Assembly (NCBI RefSeq): GCF_007858185.1
Contig: NZ_VFES01000009.1
Coordinates: 186,001-250,000, forward strand
Origin: Pseudomonas grimontii
GTDB taxonomy: Bacteria; Pseudomonadota; Gammaproteobacteria; Pseudomonadales; Pseudomonadaceae
Direction of reading: 5' to 3'
Length of the DNA: 64,000 nucleotides
Shown: one piece after another, positions 17,009 to 26,233 of the stretch
Layout: every line of letters starts with the position of its first letter
Position numbering within the stretch: position 1 is the stretch's first letter
Notes under the pieces: generated by a model
Database searches by the model: none
What the model was told of the DNA's origin: nothing
What the model saw: only the letters and a program-made list of their open reading frames with translations
Translations under genes and position numbers: made by a program

Positions 17009-18523
17009 ATGAATAATAAAAACAACGAAAACAGTATTCGCAAAATAGAAACCAACGGGGTCGAACAGATCCCCGACAACGAACGTACCGCCGGGCCCAA
17101 AGACCTGTTTCGCCTGATCTTCGGCGGTGCCAATACGTTTGCCACCGCCGTACTCGGTTCCTTTCCGGTGTTGTTCGGGTTGTCGTTCCAGGCCGGGGTC
17201 TGGGCGATTGTGCTGGGCGTGCTGGTGGGTGCGCTGATCCTGGCGCCGATGGGCCTGTTCGGGCCGATCAATGGCACCAACAACGCCGTGTCCTCCGGTG
17301 CGCACTTCGGCGTGCACGGGCGGATTGTTGGCTCGTTTCTGTCATTGCTGACGGCGATTGCCTTCTTCTCACTGTCGGTGTGGAGTTCAGGCGACGCGCT
17401 GGTCGGCGGTGCGAAACGGCTGATCGGCCTGCCGGAAACCGACCTGACCCTGGGCCTGGCCTACGGCGTATTCGCCATGCTTGTACTGACGGTGTGCATC
17501 TATGGCTTTCGTTTCATGCTGTGGGTCAACCGCATTGCGGTATGGGCGGCAAGCCTGCTGTTTCTATTGGGCATCTTCGCGTTCGCACCGACCTTCGACA
17601 GCCACTTCGCCGGCACCGTAGCCCTGGGCCAGACCGGCTTCTGGGCGGCGTTTATCGGCGCGGCGCTGGTGGCCATGAGCAACCCGATTTCCTTCGGGGC
17701 GTTCCTGGGTGACTGGTCGCGCTATATCCCGCGTGAGACGTCGAAAATGCGCATCATGCTGGCCGTGGTCCTGGCACAAATCGCCACCTTGATCCCGTTC
17801 CTGTTCGGCCTGGCCACCGCGACCATCGTGGCGATCAAGGCGCCGGACTACATCGCGGCCAACAACTACGTCGGCGGCTTGCTGGCGGTGGCGCCCACCT
17901 GGTTCTTCCTGCCGGTGTGCCTGATCGCAGTGATTGGCGGCATGTCCACCGGCACCACCTCGCTGTATGGCACCGGCTTGGACATGTCCAGCGTGTTCCC
18001 GCGCCTGCTGTCGCGGGTCAAGGCCACGCTGCTGATCGGGGTGATGTCGATTGCCTTCATCTTTATCGGACGTTTCGCCGCCAACCTGGTGCAGAGCGTG
18101 TCGACCTTCGCCGTGCTGATCATCACCTGCACCACGCCGTGGATGGTGATGATGATCATCGGCCTGATCGTACGTCGCGGCTTCTACTGCCCGGATGACC
18201 TGCAGGTGTTCACCCGTGGTGAAACCGGCGGCCGCTACTGGTTCAGCCATGGCTGGAACTGGCGCGGGCTGGGGGCCTGGATTCCGAGTGCGTTGATGGG
18301 GCTGTGCTTCGTCAACTTGCCGGGGCAGTTTGTCGGGCCGCTGGGTAATTTGGCCGATGGCATCGATATCAGCTTGCCGGTGACGCTGGGGCTGGCGTCG
18401 GTGGTGTACCTGACGTTGTTGCGTGTGTTCCCGGAGCCGGCTTCGGTGTATGGCCCCAAGGGGCCGCTTCGCAGCCCAGCGGGTGCAAGCGCCCTCGCCA
18501 CAACGCGCGCGCCTACCACTTAA
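17009..18523 (+). CDS. NCS1 family transporter (cytosine-permease type), gbu cluster
   Basis: A 504-residue, roughly 12-helix membrane protein. The N-terminus is charged (NKNNENSIRKIETNGVEQIPDNERT), then comes the NCS1-type first segment (FRLIFGGANTFATAVLGSFPVLFG) and the ISFGAFLGDWSRYIP segment typical of the cytosine/purine permease branch. It begins 21 bases after the NTF2-like gene and corresponds in order to PA1419. Uptake of a guanidino compound or related amine is inferred from position; the substrate is not shown by sequence. Confidence 0.85.
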   Translation: MNNKNNENSIRKIETNGVEQIPDNERTAGPKDLFRLIFGGANTFATAVLGSFPVLFGLSFQAGVWAIVLGVLVGALILAPMGLFGPINGTNNAVSSGAHFGVHGRIVGSFLSLLTAIAFFSLSVWSSGDALVGGAKRLIGLPETDLTLGLAYGVFAMLVLTVCIYGFRFMLWVNRIAVWAASLLFLLGIFAFAPTFDSHFAGTVALGQTGFWAAFIGAALVAMSNPISFGAFLGDWSRYIPRETSKMRIMLAVVLAQIATLIPFLFGLATATIVAIKAPDYIAANNYVGGLLAVAPTWFFLPVCLIAVIGGMSTGTTSLYGTGLDMSSVFPRLLSRVKATLLIGVMSIAFIFIGRFAANLVQSVSTFAVLIITCTTPWMVMMIIGLIVRRGFYCPDDLQVFTRGETGGRYWFSHGWNWRGLGAWIPSALMGLCFVNLPGQFVGPLGNLADGIDISLPVTLGLASVVYLTLLRVFPEPASVYGPKGPLRSPAGASALATTRAPTT

Positions 18524-18548
18524 AAACAATAATCGGAGACCCGCCGTC

Positions 18549-19931
18549 ATGGCTTTGGATTTATTCGTCGTACTCATCTACGCCGCCGGCATGCTCGTGC
18601 TCGGCTATTACGGCATGCGCCGCGCCAAGACCCACGAAGACTACCTGGTGGCCGGTCGCAACCTGGGCCCGTCGCTGTACATGGGCACCATGGCGGCCAC
18701 GGTGCTGGGCGGTGCATCCACCGTCGGTACCGTGCGCCTGGGTTACGTGCATGGCATCTCCGGCTTCTGGCTGTGTGCCGCGCTGGGCATGGGGATCATC
18801 GCGCTGAACCTGTTCCTGGCTAAACCGCTGCTCAAGCTGAAAATCTTCACCGTCACCCAGGTGCTGGAAAAGCGCTACAACCCCATGGCCCGCCAAGCGA
18901 GTGCGGTGATCATGCTGGCCTACGCGCTGATGATCGGTGTGACCTCGATCCTGGCCATCGGCACCGTATTGCAAGTGCTGTTCGGCCTGCCGTTCTGGAT
19001 TTCGGTGCTGCTGGGCGGTGGTGTGGTGGTGGTCTACTCGACCATCGGCGGCATGTGGTCGCTGACCCTCACCGACATTGTGCAGTTCGTGATCAAGACC
19101 GTCGGCCTGATGTTTATCCTGCTGCCGATCTGCCTATACCGCGTCGGCGGCTGGGACGAACTGGTGGCCAAGCTGCCGGCGTCGAGCTTCAGCTTCACCG
19201 CGATCGGCTGGGACACGATCATCACCTACTTCATGATCTACTTTTTCGGCATCCTGATCGGCCAGGACATCTGGCAGCGGGTGTTCACCGCCCGTGACGA
19301 AAAGGTCGCCAAGTACGCAGGCACTTTCGCCGGTTTCTACTGCATCCTTTACGGCCTCGCCTGTGCACTGATCGGCATGGCGGCCCATGTACTGATTCCG
19401 GATCTGGACAACGTCAACAACGCATTCGCGGCCATCGTCAAAGTCTCGCTGCCGGACGGCATCCGTGGCCTGGTGATCGCGGCGGCACTGGCGGCGATGA
19501 TGTCGACAGCCAGCGCCGGCCTGCTCGCCGCCTCCACCGTATTGACCGAAGACCTGCTGCCACGTTTGCGCGGCGGCAGACAATCGAGCCTGGCAATCAA
19601 CCGCCTGTTCACGATGCTGACCGGTATCGTCGTGCTGGGCATCGCACTGGTGGTCAATGACGTGATCAGCGCCCTGACCCTGGCCTACAACCTGCTGGTG
19701 GGTGGCATGCTGATCCCGCTGATCGGCGCGATCTTCTGGAAACGGGCGACCACATCGGGGGCAATCACCTCCATGACCCTGGGTTTTGTGACAGCGCTGG
19801 TGTTCATGTTCAAGGACGGGCTGGATGCGAACACGCCGATCTACTACAGCCTGGCGGTGGCGTTGGTGAGTTTTGTGCTGGTGAGTTTGCTGTCGCGCCG
19901 GCCAGAGGCGCAGGTCGCTCGGGCGGTGTAA
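18549..19931 (+). CDS. sodium:solute symporter (SSS family), gbu cluster
   Basis: A 460-residue SSS-family protein starting at MALDLFVVLIYAAGMLVLGYYG, with ribosome site CGGAG. It shows the typical first helix, the GRNLGPSLYMGTMAATVLGGAST segment of SSS proteins, and an Ala-rich helix AAALAAMMSTASAGLLAASTVLTED that carries the sodium-site serines. Gene order matches PA1418. It is the last gene of the putative gbu operon; two transporters for one catabolic enzyme suggest two related substrates or uptake plus exchange. Confidence 0.88.
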   Translation: MALDLFVVLIYAAGMLVLGYYGMRRAKTHEDYLVAGRNLGPSLYMGTMAATVLGGASTVGTVRLGYVHGISGFWLCAALGMGIIALNLFLAKPLLKLKIFTVTQVLEKRYNPMARQASAVIMLAYALMIGVTSILAIGTVLQVLFGLPFWISVLLGGGVVVVYSTIGGMWSLTLTDIVQFVIKTVGLMFILLPICLYRVGGWDELVAKLPASSFSFTAIGWDTIITYFMIYFFGILIGQDIWQRVFTARDEKVAKYAGTFAGFYCILYGLACALIGMAAHVLIPDLDNVNNAFAAIVKVSLPDGIRGLVIAAALAAMMSTASAGLLAASTVLTEDLLPRLRGGRQSSLAINRLFTMLTGIVVLGIALVVNDVISALTLAYNLLVGGMLIPLIGAIFWKRATTSGAITSMTLGFVTALVFMFKDGLDANTPIYYSLAVALVSFVLVSLLSRRPEAQVARAV

Positions 19932-20136
19932 GGCATAACGGGGTTCAGCGCGGTTTCTTCAGCGTGTGCGACGTCGGATGTCACACCCATTGTTTTCCTG
20001 GGTCTATCCGCTGGCCATTAGTCGGAACTGGTATTTCTGACAGTAGAAGCGCTGCTGAGGACCGTAATAGCCTGACCTGGCCATTTCAAACTTGAAGAAA
20101 TTGGCTTTGCCATCCGACAACCCAGGAGATATCGAA

Positions 20137-20442
20137 ATGAAACAACGTGATCCTTCTTACCCAGCGGCGCCAACAGTTCCACCTCAACTTAAGACAGGGG
20201 ACTACGTACGTCTGGACGGTCCCAACGCAGGCGTCTGCACCGGACTATACAAGCTCATGTTTTATAAAAACGGCACCTCATTCGCCACGCTGCCTATACA
20301 GCGAGCATTTAAAGACTCGTTCAATTTTGAGGTTCACGGGAGTTTCGAAGGAGAGATCGAGGTGAAAGGCCACTATCACGACTGTGCCACTGGCCTGGAA
20401 CACCAGCATAGCTTTGGGTCTACCCACGTCAGTCGAGACTAA
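20137..20442 (+). CDS. uncharacterised protein, 101 aa
   Basis: I start it at the ATG seven bases after AGGAGA (MKQRDPSYPAAP); an upstream ATG at 20092 lacks a ribosome site. The product is soluble, with a Pro-rich N-terminus, then a beta-rich part (LKTGDYVRLDGPNAGVCTGL, FATLPIQRAFKDSFNFEVHG, GEIEVKGHYHDC) and a His-rich end (GLEHQHSFGSTHVS). It has no signal peptide. I do not recognise the family. Local base composition is poorer in GC than the flanks. Confidence 0.55.
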   Translation: MKQRDPSYPAAPTVPPQLKTGDYVRLDGPNAGVCTGLYKLMFYKNGTSFATLPIQRAFKDSFNFEVHGSFEGEIEVKGHYHDCATGLEHQHSFGSTHVSRD

Positions 20443-20539
20443 TGATGTATTCCAATAGTCGTGCAATTATTCGACTTACCCGGCGGCGCTCTCACGGCGT
20501 ATAGCGTTCTTCATCGTGCAAGCGCCTCCCTCGCGGGCC

Positions 20540-20662
20540 TCACCGGCGACGCGGCCGACGCTGCTCGTCATCGGTACGAATCGGCACCGGTTGCAGTGGC
20601 GGCTCGATCAAGCCCAGTGCAACGCCGAGGTCGTGGAGCCAGTTCTGGATTTCCTCTTTCAT
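20540..20662 (-). CDS. PA1414-family micro-protein (40 aa); possible SicX-type sRNA locus
   Basis: The frame starting at the ATG after AAAGGGGGC encodes MKEEIQNWLHDLGVALGL, IEPPLQPVPIR and an Arg-rich end. From memory this matches the Pseudomonas PA1414 family, and the position close to PA1418-PA1422 homologues agrees. In P. aeruginosa the PA1414 locus produces the oxygen-responsive small RNA SicX, so the transcript rather than the peptide may be the functional product. A weak Anr-like half match (TTGATCCAAATCCT) lies at 20782-20795, but its spacing is poor. Confidence 0.6.
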   Translation of the reverse strand: MKEEIQNWLHDLGVALGLIEPPLQPVPIRTDDEQRRPRRR

Positions 20663-20805
20663 GGTTTGCCCCCTTTGAGGGTAATGCTGGTAGGCGCAAG
20701 TTCTGTCGCCTTTTCCTACATTGATAATAGCCCTAAGTCCTACGTATTGCTTGAACGAAACCACAACGAACTATTACTGAATTGATCCAAATCCTGACGG
20801 ATCGT

Positions 20806-21699
20806 TCAAGCAATCGCGCGTGCGTCTTGCAGGACCTCGGCCCTGCCCTCTCGCTGCAGGTCGATCCATGCGTTGAGGTTAGCGCCGAGCATACCCTTTC
20901 GCCACATCAGCCAGGTGGTCGCAGTGGCAAAATGCCCTGTCAGCGGATGAACGGACACGCTGTCCTTGCCCGGCAGGCTGTCGAGCATGGATTCGGACAT
21001 CAACGCCACGCCTGAACCGGCGATGACGCAGGCGAGCATGCCCTGATAAGACTCGATCTCAATCGCCCGCCCCATGGCGACGTGCTCGTGGGAAAACCAG
21101 GATTCCAACCGCGCCCGATAGGCACAGCTGCGGCGGAAAGTGAACACCGAACGGCCAGCAACGTCCTGTGGCCCGCGCACCGGCGGATGGTCAGCTTCGC
21201 ATATCAGCACCAGGCGTTCTTCGCACAGGGCTACACCGTCCAGCGAGGCGATAGTGCTGGGCCCGTCCACAAAAGCAGCATCCAGGCGACCGGTAATCAA
21301 CCCTTCGAGCAACTCACCGCTGGGCGCCGATTGCACCTGCAAGTTCACCATCGGGTAGGCCTTGTGGTAACGCGCCAACAATTTCGGTAAATGCACCGCC
21401 GCCGTGCTGTACATGCTGCCCAGTACAAAGTCGCCGGCCGGTTGCCCGCCTTGCACGGCGCCATGGGCTTCATCGTGCAGCGCCAGCAGACGGGTGCTGT
21501 AGTCCAGCAATACCTTGCCCGCCGGAGAAAGCTGCAAGCGCTGGCGTTCACGCACGAACAACTCCACGCCCAGCTGTTCTTCCATCTGCTTGAGCCGGGT
21601 CGACAAGTTCGACGGCACTCGATGCAGACGCTCGGCAGCGCGGGTGATGGAGCCCTCTTCCGCCACGGCCTGGAATATCCGCAATTGACTGAACTCCAT
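20806..21699 (-). CDS. LysR-type regulator, PtrR (YneJ)-like
   Basis: A 297-residue LysR regulator starting at MEFSQLRIFQAVAEEGSITRAAERLHRVPSNLSTRLKQ; the HTH with the unusual RVPSNLSTR turn resembles E. coli PtrR/YneJ. Conserved later segments include AAFVDGP, FRRSCAYRARLESWF and ESYQGMLACVIAGSGVALMSESML. The start follows GGGGAAAGG; a TTG four codons upstream is less likely. It is divergent from the YbfB-type MFS gene with about 100 bases between, so regulation of that transporter is plausible. Confidence 0.88.
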   Translation of the reverse strand: MEFSQLRIFQAVAEEGSITRAAERLHRVPSNLSTRLKQMEEQLGVELFVRERQRLQLSPAGKVLLDYSTRLLALHDEAHGAVQGGQPAGDFVLGSMYSTAAVHLPKLLARYHKAYPMVNLQVQSAPSGELLEGLITGRLDAAFVDGPSTIASLDGVALCEERLVLICEADHPPVRGPQDVAGRSVFTFRRSCAYRARLESWFSHEHVAMGRAIEIESYQGMLACVIAGSGVALMSESMLDSLPGKDSVSVHPLTGHFATATTWLMWRKGMLGANLNAWIDLQREGRAEVLQDARAIA

Positions 21700-21802
21700 G
21701 CCTTTCCCCAAAACTGAACAAGTTGCTCACTATTATTCATTTTTACAGAAAGTCAATGCGCTTTAGCCTGACGGTATTCGCTTACCAGCAGGACACCTGA
21801 CC

Positions 21803-23011
21803 ATGTCACCCCTGATCCGCTTACTCGCCAGTTTTATCGCCCTGATGATGGCCATGGGCATTGGTCGCTTCGCTCTCACCCCGCAAGTGCCCCACTTGCT
21901 CAGTGAAGGGCAGATCGACCTGACCGGCGCCGGTCTGATCGCGGCGGCCAATTACCTGGGCTATTTCGTGGGTGCGGTGGATTCGATTTTTGCGCGCAGC
22001 CATCAGCATGTGCGGGGTCGCCTGTATGGCGGGCTATGGCTGTGTGTGCTGCTGACGCTGGCGTCGTACTGGGCCCATGGTTTCTGGCCACACTTGCTGC
22101 TGCGCTTCGGAACCGGCGTTGCAAGTGCCTGGGCATTGGTGATGATCACCAGCCTGAGCCAGCCGCTGGCGATTGCCGCCGGGCGTCCACGCCTGGGCGC
22201 CCTGGTGTTTGCCGGGCCAGGGCTGGGGATTCTGTTAACCGGGTTGCTGGCGTTGGGCTCCAACCTGTGGGGCCAAAGCTCTGCAACGTTGTGGCTGATC
22301 TACGGTGTGGTGGCGCTGGCGATGCTACTGGCAATCTTGCCCTTCTTGCCCCAGCCGTCCAGCGTCACTGCGCCTGTTGCAAGCCACGCCGACACGGCCA
22401 GCAACGGTAGCATTACCCACCTGTGCTTGATCTATGTGTTGTTCGGCCTGGGCTACATCATTCCGGCGACGTTCCTGTCACAGATGGCCAGCGCGCAATT
22501 CAAAGGCGCCTGGCAAGCCGATCTGTTCTGGCCATGCTTTGGCCTGGCCGCGGCGATCGGCGTGGTGGTCGCAAGCCTGCGTCGCAAGGACCCGGACACC
22601 ACCCGCCGCTGGCTGATGACCACGTTGTGGCTGCAAGCGGCCGGCGTATTCGCCTGCCTGCTGGGTAACGGTTGGGGTCTGGCGCTGGGGGTGTTGCTGT
22701 GCGGTGCGCCATTCCTGGCCTGTATGCAGTTGGTGATGGCGCGCCTGCGGGAGATTGCCCCCCACGGCTATCAGCGCAACACCGGGCTGCTGACCGCCAG
22801 CTTTGCCATCGGCCAATTGAGTGGGCCGTTGCTGGCGTCGGTGAGCAGCCACCTGAGCGGTGGCCTGCAACCGGCGTTAGTGATCGCCGGTGCAGGCCTG
22901 TTAGTGGCGGGAGGCGTGTTGGTCAGCCCGCGGCCAACGGTGCCGGTGCACGAACCTGCTCACGCCGCGCCAACACCAGGAAAAACAGCCCACCCAGGAA
23001 GCAGCCGGTGA
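21803..23011 (+). CDS. YbfB/YjiJ family MFS transporter
   Basis: A 402-residue MFS protein with about 12 helices. The N-terminus (LLASFIALMMAMGIGRFALTPQVPHLL) and the LIAAANYLGYFVGA segment are typical of the YbfB/YjiJ group. It is divergent from a PtrR-like LysR gene, a very common pairing. Its 3' end overlaps the 3' end of the convergent NCS1 gene by 89 bases, so the last 29 codons of one are antisense to the last codons of the other. Substrate unknown. Confidence 0.85.
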   Translation: MSPLIRLLASFIALMMAMGIGRFALTPQVPHLLSEGQIDLTGAGLIAAANYLGYFVGAVDSIFARSHQHVRGRLYGGLWLCVLLTLASYWAHGFWPHLLLRFGTGVASAWALVMITSLSQPLAIAAGRPRLGALVFAGPGLGILLTGLLALGSNLWGQSSATLWLIYGVVALAMLLAILPFLPQPSSVTAPVASHADTASNGSITHLCLIYVLFGLGYIIPATFLSQMASAQFKGAWQADLFWPCFGLAAAIGVVVASLRRKDPDTTRRWLMTTLWLQAAGVFACLLGNGWGLALGVLLCGAPFLACMQLVMARLREIAPHGYQRNTGLLTASFAIGQLSGPLLASVSSHLSGGLQPALVIAGAGLLVAGGVLVSPRPTVPVHEPAHAAPTPGKTAHPGSSR

Positions 23012-24365
23012 ACCAGGCAAAGTTAGCCATGCCCTGCAACGCCGGCGTGAAGGTGATCGCGACACCCGCCAGTGTCGCGGGCACCAGCGCCTTGACCGCC
23101 GTCCAGTTAACACCGCCATCGAAGTAATAGCGCCCGCTCGGGCTGTCATCGAACAGCGCGTCCACGTCGATCTTCTGCTTTTTGATCAGGTAGAAATCCA
23201 CCAGCAGAATCCCGAACAACGGGCCGATAAAGGCCGCGAGAATATCCAGGGTGTAGTGGATCATCAGCGGGTTATTGAACAGGTTCCACGGGGTGATGAA
23301 GATCGAAGCCACGGCGGCGATCATGCCACCGGCGCGCCAGCTGATTTTGCTCGGCGCGACGTTAGCGAAGTCGAACGCCGGGGACACGAAGTTGGCGACG
23401 ATGTTGATGCCAATCGTGGCAGTGACAAATGCAAAAGCGCCAAGCAGCACCGCCACGCTGTTATCGATTCGCGAGACGGTAGCGATCGGGTCATGGAGCA
23501 TTTCGCCAAACACCGGCAAGGTGCCCGAGACGATCACCACGGTCACCAGGGAAAACGCCAGGAAATTCACCGGCAGGCCCCAGAAGTTGCCGCGTCGCAC
23601 GTCCCGCATGCTGCGGCAGTAACGGCTGAAATCACCGAAATTCAGGGTCGGCCCGGAAAAGTACGAGACCACCAGCGCCGTCGCCACGATCACCTGGCCG
23701 AATGCCTGCCAGCCCGACAGGGATTTTTCCGCCAGGGTAAAGCTGATATTCGCCCAACCCGCCTTCCACACGATCCAGCCGGCCAGGGCAAACATCACCG
23801 CATAGACCACCGGCCCCGCCCAATCGATAAAGCGGCGAATGGACTCCATGCCGGCCCAGAACACAGCCGCCTGCAACACCCATAGACTGAGGAAACCAAA
23901 CCAGCCCAGGTAAGACAGGCCGGCAAAGTGCGGCTCTGCAAACACCGCCATCTGTGGGAAAAAGCGCAATACCACAATGATCAAGGCACTCGACGCCAGG
24001 TAGGTCTGAATCCCGTACCAGGCCACCGCAATCAAGCCGCGAATCACTGCGGGAATATTTGCGCCGAACACACCAAACGCCAGCCGGCAGATCACTGGAT
24101 AGGGAACGGCAGCCTGCTGGCTGGGCTTGGCCACCAGGTTGGCAATCAGTTGCACGATGCAGATGCCTGCCAGCAAGGCAATCAACACCTGCCAACTGGC
24201 CAGCCCTAAGGCGAAGAGACTGGCGGCGAACACATAGCCACCCACGCTGTGCACGTCACTCATCCAGAAGGCGAAGATGTTGTACCAGGTCCACTTTTGC
24301 GGCAGTGGGCCCAGGTCCTGGTTGTACAGGCGCGGGCTGTAGCCTTTGGGCAATTGTTCGGTCAT
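22923..24365 (-). CDS. NCS1 nucleobase/allantoin/hydantoin-type permease
   Basis: A 480-residue NCS1 family transporter starting at MTEQLPKGYSPRLYNQDLGPLP, eight bases after GAGGAG. It shows the hallmark first helix (WTWYNIFAFWMSDVHSVGGYVFAASLFALG), the PVICRLAFGVFGANIPAVIR motif, and the LNFGDFSRYCRS and DLYLIKKQ-like segments of the PucI/Mhp1/uracil-allantoin branch. No catabolic enzymes adjoin it, so the substrate (allantoin, hydantoin, uracil or another ring) is open. The 3' end overlaps the convergent YbfB-type gene by 89 bases. A TTGTATAC element near 24430 in its leader may be a GntR-type operator (weak). Confidence 0.87.
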   Translation of the reverse strand: MTEQLPKGYSPRLYNQDLGPLPQKWTWYNIFAFWMSDVHSVGGYVFAASLFALGLASWQVLIALLAGICIVQLIANLVAKPSQQAAVPYPVICRLAFGVFGANIPAVIRGLIAVAWYGIQTYLASSALIIVVLRFFPQMAVFAEPHFAGLSYLGWFGFLSLWVLQAAVFWAGMESIRRFIDWAGPVVYAVMFALAGWIVWKAGWANISFTLAEKSLSGWQAFGQVIVATALVVSYFSGPTLNFGDFSRYCRSMRDVRRGNFWGLPVNFLAFSLVTVVIVSGTLPVFGEMLHDPIATVSRIDNSVAVLLGAFAFVTATIGINIVANFVSPAFDFANVAPSKISWRAGGMIAAVASIFITPWNLFNNPLMIHYTLDILAAFIGPLFGILLVDFYLIKKQKIDVDALFDDSPSGRYYFDGGVNWTAVKALVPATLAGVAITFTPALQGMANFAWFTGCFLGGLFFLVLARREQVRAPAPLAAG

Positions 24366-24564
24366 CGCTGGGCTCCTCGTAATACCGGCCTGCGCTTCCG
24401 TCACGGGGGTGCATACGGGAGGCGGCGTGGTTTGTATACGAGATAGTCAGCAGAATACGTGCCAATAGAACACAATCCCTCTGCAACGACGTTCCAAAGG
24501 GGGACAAGGAGGTTTATTAACGGGGACTGCGCTCAGCAACGGTGCAGATTGATCCTGTACACAA

Positions 24565-24963
24565 TCATCGGTGCACTCGTTGTGCACACAAGTACCCGAC
24601 CGTGCAGCAAGCCGCTGTGAGGAAGGTGCCCCAGGCCATGTCCATCACCGCCAACCCACCAGACCAGCCTTGCAGCGTGGCCCAGTTGCTCAGGTCATAG
24701 GTGCCGTAGGCCACCAGGCCCAGCATGGCGCCCATCCGCGCAGCGCGTTGCCAACTGGCGCTGGGCAAGACCACGAACACCACGCAACCGAGGACATACA
24801 AGAGGTAGAACAGCGCTGCGGGCAACAGGCGAGGCTGATCGAGCATCAGCGGGCCCAGCAGGGATTTGTAGGTCGGGCCCATGAGGACGCCGAGCCAGAG
24901 ACCGTCGAGGATCAGGAAGGCAAGCAAGGTGCCGAGGTAAGCGAAGACAGACTTCTTGGACAT
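24565..24963 (-). CDS. DUF2177 family membrane protein
   Basis: A 132-residue inner-membrane protein with four predicted hydrophobic segments. The family's LILDGLWLGVLMGPTYKSLLG motif is near the N-terminus and GLVAYGTYDLSNWATLQGW near residue 90. The function of DUF2177 is unknown. It lies upstream of the NCS1 gene on the same strand, with 200 bases between, so separate transcription is likely. Confidence 0.85.
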   Translation of the reverse strand: MSKKSVFAYLGTLLAFLILDGLWLGVLMGPTYKSLLGPLMLDQPRLLPAALFYLLYVLGCVVFVVLPSASWQRAARMGAMLGLVAYGTYDLSNWATLQGWSGGLAVMDMAWGTFLTAACCTVGYLCAQRVHR

Positions 24964-24975
24964 TGATGCACCCTC

Positions 24976-25058
24976 TGTAGGAGCGAGCTTGCTCGCGAAA
25001 ATACTCCAGGCGCATCACGGTGTCGGATGTACCTTTTTCGCGAGCAAGCTCGCTCCTA
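24976..25058. repeat. REP doublet of a second family (GAGCGAGCTTGCTCGCGAA core)
   Basis: Inverted copies of GTAGGAGCGAGCTTGCTCGC are separated by about 40 bases. The core differs from the GGGAGGGGGCTTGC family. It sits between the DUF2177 gene and the S1-domain gene, and the hairpin may also end transcription. Confidence 0.88.
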
Positions 25059-25076
25059 AAGAAGAGCAAACCGCAC

Positions 25077-25910
25077 TCAGCTTAGTTCAATGCGATCCGC
25101 GTGAATCACGATCTGGCCCTGCTTGTAGAGTGCACCAATGGCCTTCTTGAAGTTGCCCTTGCTCACGCCAAACAAGTTGCTGATCACCGCCGGGTCGCTC
25201 TTGTCGCTGACTGGCAGGCTGCCGTTGTTTTCACGCAACTTGGCGAGGATCTTCGAGTTTAGGCTGGAGGCCGCTTCCTGGCCGACCGGTTGCAGGCTCA
25301 GGCTGATGTTGCCATCGGCACGAATCTCTTTGATAAAGCCTTTCTCTTCCTTGCCCGGACGCAGGAACTTGAACACTTCGTTCTTGTGGATCAGGCCCCA
25401 ATGCCTGTTGTTGATGATCGCCTTGAAGCCCATGTCGGTGGCTTCGGCGACCAGCAGGTCGACTTCCTGGCCCACGACGTAGTTGGCCGGCGTCTTGTCC
25501 AGATAGCGATCAAGGCGTGCGGTGGCGGTAATACGCTTGGTGTGTTTATCGAGGTAGACATGCACCACGCAGTATTCGCCGGCGGTCATCTGACGTTTTT
25601 CTTCCGAGTACGGCAGCAACAGATCCTTTGGCAAACCCCAATCGAGGAACACACCAATGCTGTTGACTTCCACGACTTTCAAACTGGCAAATTCGCCGAC
25701 TTGAACTTTCGGTTTTTCGGTAGTGGCGATAAGTTTGTCATCGCTGTCCAGATAAATGAAAACGTTAAGCCAGTCTTCATCTTCACTGGGAATATCTTTG
25801 GGGATATACCGATTAGGCAAGAGGATTTCGCCATCTTGCGCACCATCAAGGTACAAACCAAAGTTAGTGTGTTTAACCACTTGCAAGCTGTTGTAGCGCC
25901 CGACTAAAGC
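25077..25910 (-). CDS. CvfB-like S1 RNA-binding protein
   Basis: 277 residues from the ATG of MALVGRYNSLQVVKHTNFGLYLDG. The layout fits the CvfB/YitL family: successive S1-like modules (G-Y/F-L-G type strands: FGLYLDGAQDGEILLPNRYIP; FASLKVVEVNSIGVFLDWGLPKDLLLPYSEE; VDLLVAEATDMGFKAIINNRHWGLIHKNEVF) followed by a C-terminal winged-helix (LGVSKGNFKKAIGALYKQGQI-like, NLFGVSKGNFKKAIGAL). Members bind RNA and affect virulence factor expression in Gram-positives; the role in Pseudomonas is not established. A start six codons upstream is also open. Confidence 0.85.
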   Translation of the reverse strand, partial: ALVGRYNSLQVVKHTNFGLYLDGAQDGEILLPNRYIPKDIPSEDEDWLNVFIYLDSDDKLIATTEKPKVQVGEFASLKVVEVNSIGVFLDWGLPKDLLLPYSEEKRQMTAGEYCVVHVYLDKHTKRITATARLDRYLDKTPANYVVGQEVDLLVAEATDMGFKAIINNRHWGLIHKNEVFKFLRPGKEEKGFIKEIRADGNISLSLQPVGQEAASSLNSKILAKLRENNGSLPVSDKSDPAVISNLFGVSKGNFKKAIGALYKQGQIVIHADRIELS

Positions 25911-26233
25911 CATTTCCAATACCCTCATTGCGTGGGCGGCATTCTACCCGAGTTGCGCTCGACACGCGCGCACACCTGAAAAATCGCGGGGTTGCCTGGC
26001 ATTCCAGTGGCACCGTTCCGCTCGTCCGATCATTCGACTGAATTTTGCCACGCCCCCACGCCGGCTCACCCCGTGGTTTCGAGTTAAAACAGTAAGTTAG
26101 GGGTTAATTTCAAAAATAAACTTTGGCTGTTTTCAGCTGCCGCACTTATTCCCGGGGATATTTACCAAGCAATTGTCAAGTATTTCCTGTACGATGCCTG
26201 GCCAAGTTAATTTTCTACAGGTTAGTGGCCGCC
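25911..26233. other. intergenic region between the CvfB-like gene and a small ORF
   Basis: These 323 bases are divergent promoter space. The part after 26085 is AT-rich (TTAAAACAG...GGGGTTAATTTC...) and probably carries the promoter of the 59-aa ORF. I saw no further gene or clear operator. Confidence 0.5.

Noticed and set aside
20782..20795. Anr box upstream of the PA1414-type ORF
   Set aside because: TTGATCCAAATCCT keeps only one good half site, and no -10 element lies at the distance expected for an Anr-activated promoter.
24428..24445. GntR-type operator in the NCS1 permease leader
   Set aside because: TTGTATACGAG is an incomplete dyad; without a neighbouring regulator the support is too weak.
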